A stretch of 23,538 nt of DNA from Rhodobacteraceae bacterium UBA7436. GTDB taxonomy: Bacteria > Pseudomonadota > Alphaproteobacteria > Rhodobacterales > Rhodobacteraceae. A model generated the notes under the pieces. That model did no database searches, was not told the origin of the DNA, and saw nothing but the letters and a program-made list of their open reading frames with translations. The DNA lies in NCBI GenBank assembly GCA_002478745.1, contig DLQI01000120.1, positions 5,494-29,031 on the forward strand. Reading direction: 5' to 3'. Shown piece by piece: positions 22,691-23,538 of this stretch (position 1 is its first letter; every line of letters starts with the position of its first letter). The position numbers and the translations under genes were made by a program.

Positions 22691-22897
22691 CCGCCAAATC
22701 CACCCGATTCTGATCACAGAAATCTCATTAAAGTTATCGCCTGTCGCATTCCCTTAGGTAAGATTAGTCCGTTTTTCCCGAAAACGACCAATTTACAGGT
22801 TAAACTACCACCAACCGGCGGGTTATAGGACTTTTCTTTTTCGCAAACCGACACTAGTCTCTTCGATCAGGACATTAGATCCTTATGGGAGAGACAC
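22691..22897 (+). other. Intergenic leader upstream of the binding-protein gene
   Basis: A 207-bp gap with two small hairpins and no ORF: GATTCTG/CAGAAATC around ATCA (22706-22724, one bulge), which might end the regulator transcript, and CGTTTT/AAAACG (22770-22775 / 22781-22786). TTAAAC and TATAGG about 18 bp apart (near 22800-22830) are a weak promoter candidate. Because the downstream gene looks highly expressed, a strong promoter should lie here, but I cannot pin it. Confidence 0.4.
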
Positions 22898-23538
22898 ATG
22901 AAAAAACTACTAATGGCTACTGCAGCCACAGCCTTGATGACTGGTGCCGCGATTGCGGGCGGTCACGGCAAAGAAGTGAAAATCGGCGTAATCTTGGGCT
23001 TCACTGGCCCACTTGAGTCCATCACACCAGCAATGGGTGCGGGCGCTGAATTGGCTATGGCTGAAGTAACAGCTTCTGGCATGTTGCTTGATGCGGCAAA
23101 AGTAATCTCTGTACGTGCAGACAGCACATGCATCGACGCAGGCGCGGCAACATCCGCAGCTGAACGTCTTGTGACATCTGACAAAGTTGATGGCATCATG
23201 GGCGCTGACTGCTCAGGCGTTACTGGCGCGATCTTGGCGAACGTAGCACGCGCAAACGGCGTTGTTATGATTTCACCATCAGCGACATCCCCTGGCCTAT
23301 CTACTGCTGAAGACGATGGCTTGTTCTTCCGCACAGCACCATCCGATGCACGCCAAGGCGTAATCATCACAAACATCTTGCAAGATCGTGGTGTTGAATC
23401 AGTTGCTTTGACTTACACAAACAACGACTACGGCAAAGGTTTGGCTGATGCATTCCAAGCTTCTTTTGAAGCTGCTGGCGGCACAGTAACTATCTCTGCA
23501 GCACACGAAGACGGCAAAGCAGACTACTCTGCTGAAGT
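22898..23538 (+). CDS. ABC transporter substrate-binding protein, branched-chain amino acid type (5' part)
   Basis: A gene open from ATG 22898 to the right edge of the window (213 codons plus two bases), so the C-terminal half is missing. GGGAGAG lies 5 nt before the ATG. The product has a signal peptide (MKKLLMATAATALMTGAAIA, cleavage about residue 20) and the type 1 periplasmic-binding (Peripla_BP_6/LivK-like) N-lobe: VKIGVILGFTGPLESITPAMGAGAELAMAEV, DSTCIDAGAATSAAERLV, GIMGADCSGVTGAILANVA, then VVMISPSATSPGLS, FFRTAPSDARQG and SVALTYTNNDYGKGLADAF. It binds a hydrophobic or polar amino acid or an amide in the periplasm for import; the ligand is not readable from sequence. Codon use is strongly skewed: by hand count all 18 Thr codons are ACA (11) or ACT (7), suggesting high expression. 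Confidence 0.93.
   Translation, partial: MKKLLMATAATALMTGAAIAGGHGKEVKIGVILGFTGPLESITPAMGAGAELAMAEVTASGMLLDAAKVISVRADSTCIDAGAATSAAERLVTSDKVDGIMGADCSGVTGAILANVARANGVVMISPSATSPGLSTAEDDGLFFRTAPSDARQGVIITNILQDRGVESVALTYTNNDYGKGLADAFQASFEAAGGTVTISAAHEDGKADYSAE

Noticed and set aside
22963..23376. Minus-strand ORF of 137 codons at the right edge
   Set aside because: It is antisense to the binding-protein gene, which has a signal peptide, ribosome site and family motifs; the long open frame results from the codon bias of that gene.
1..23538. CRISPR arrays, insertion sequences, tRNA or rRNA genes, prophage or defence genes
   Set aside because: No regularly spaced repeats, transposase motifs, terminal inverted repeats, cloverleaf-like sequences or rRNA stretches were seen on reading; the gene content is metabolic and housekeeping.

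Overview
The window reads as chromosomal DNA of a marine alphaproteobacterium, most likely of the Roseobacter group (Rhodobacteraceae). This rests on the extended PstC/PstA permeases, a class II DAHP synthase, a short PAS_5-like protein, a GlxA/GbdR-type regulator, a CtrA-like TTAA-N7-TTAA box and moderate GC content. It is an inference from gene content, not from a marker gene. I saw no rRNA, tRNA, insertion sequence or CRISPR array.

Region 1 (1-472) holds aroQ on the minus strand, unrelated to what follows. Region 2 (797-9340) is an acyl-CoA catabolic island made of two convergent operons. The plus-strand operon encodes an RhlG-like SDR, a hydroxyacyl-CoA-dehydrogenase-like SDR, a thiolase, a nitronate-monooxygenase-family flavoprotein, an APH-fold phosphotransferase and a TesB thioesterase. 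The minus-strand operon encodes an ACAD10/11-type acyl-CoA dehydrogenase, an SDR and a VOC protein. The two operons meet at abutting stop codons (TGATCA, 6854-6859). The phosphotransferase and the dehydrogenase correspond to the two halves of eukaryotic ACAD10/ACAD11 and to the LvaA/LvaC pair of bacterial levulinate catabolism, so the island may phosphorylate and then dephosphorylate 4-hydroxyacyl-CoAs to feed beta-oxidation. No CoA ligase or enoyl-CoA hydratase lies inside the window.

Region 3 (9668-17080) is a phosphate-starvation module on the minus strand: phoR, then pstS-pstC-pstA-pstB-phoU-phoB. A three-repeat Pho box lies between phoR and pstS, and a hairpin between pstS and pstC. PhoR shows no transmembrane segment. 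Upstream on the same strand are yicC, gmk and a gamma-carbonic-anhydrase-like gene, which form a tight run that leads into phoR.

Region 4 (19152-23538) has a CtrA-like box in the yicC/PAS divergent region, a PAS-domain protein gene, a class II DAHP synthase gene (minus strand) with a shared terminator, a divergent GlxA-type regulator gene, and the 5' part of a highly codon-biased periplasmic substrate-binding protein gene of the branched-chain amino acid ABC type, cut off by the right edge of the window.
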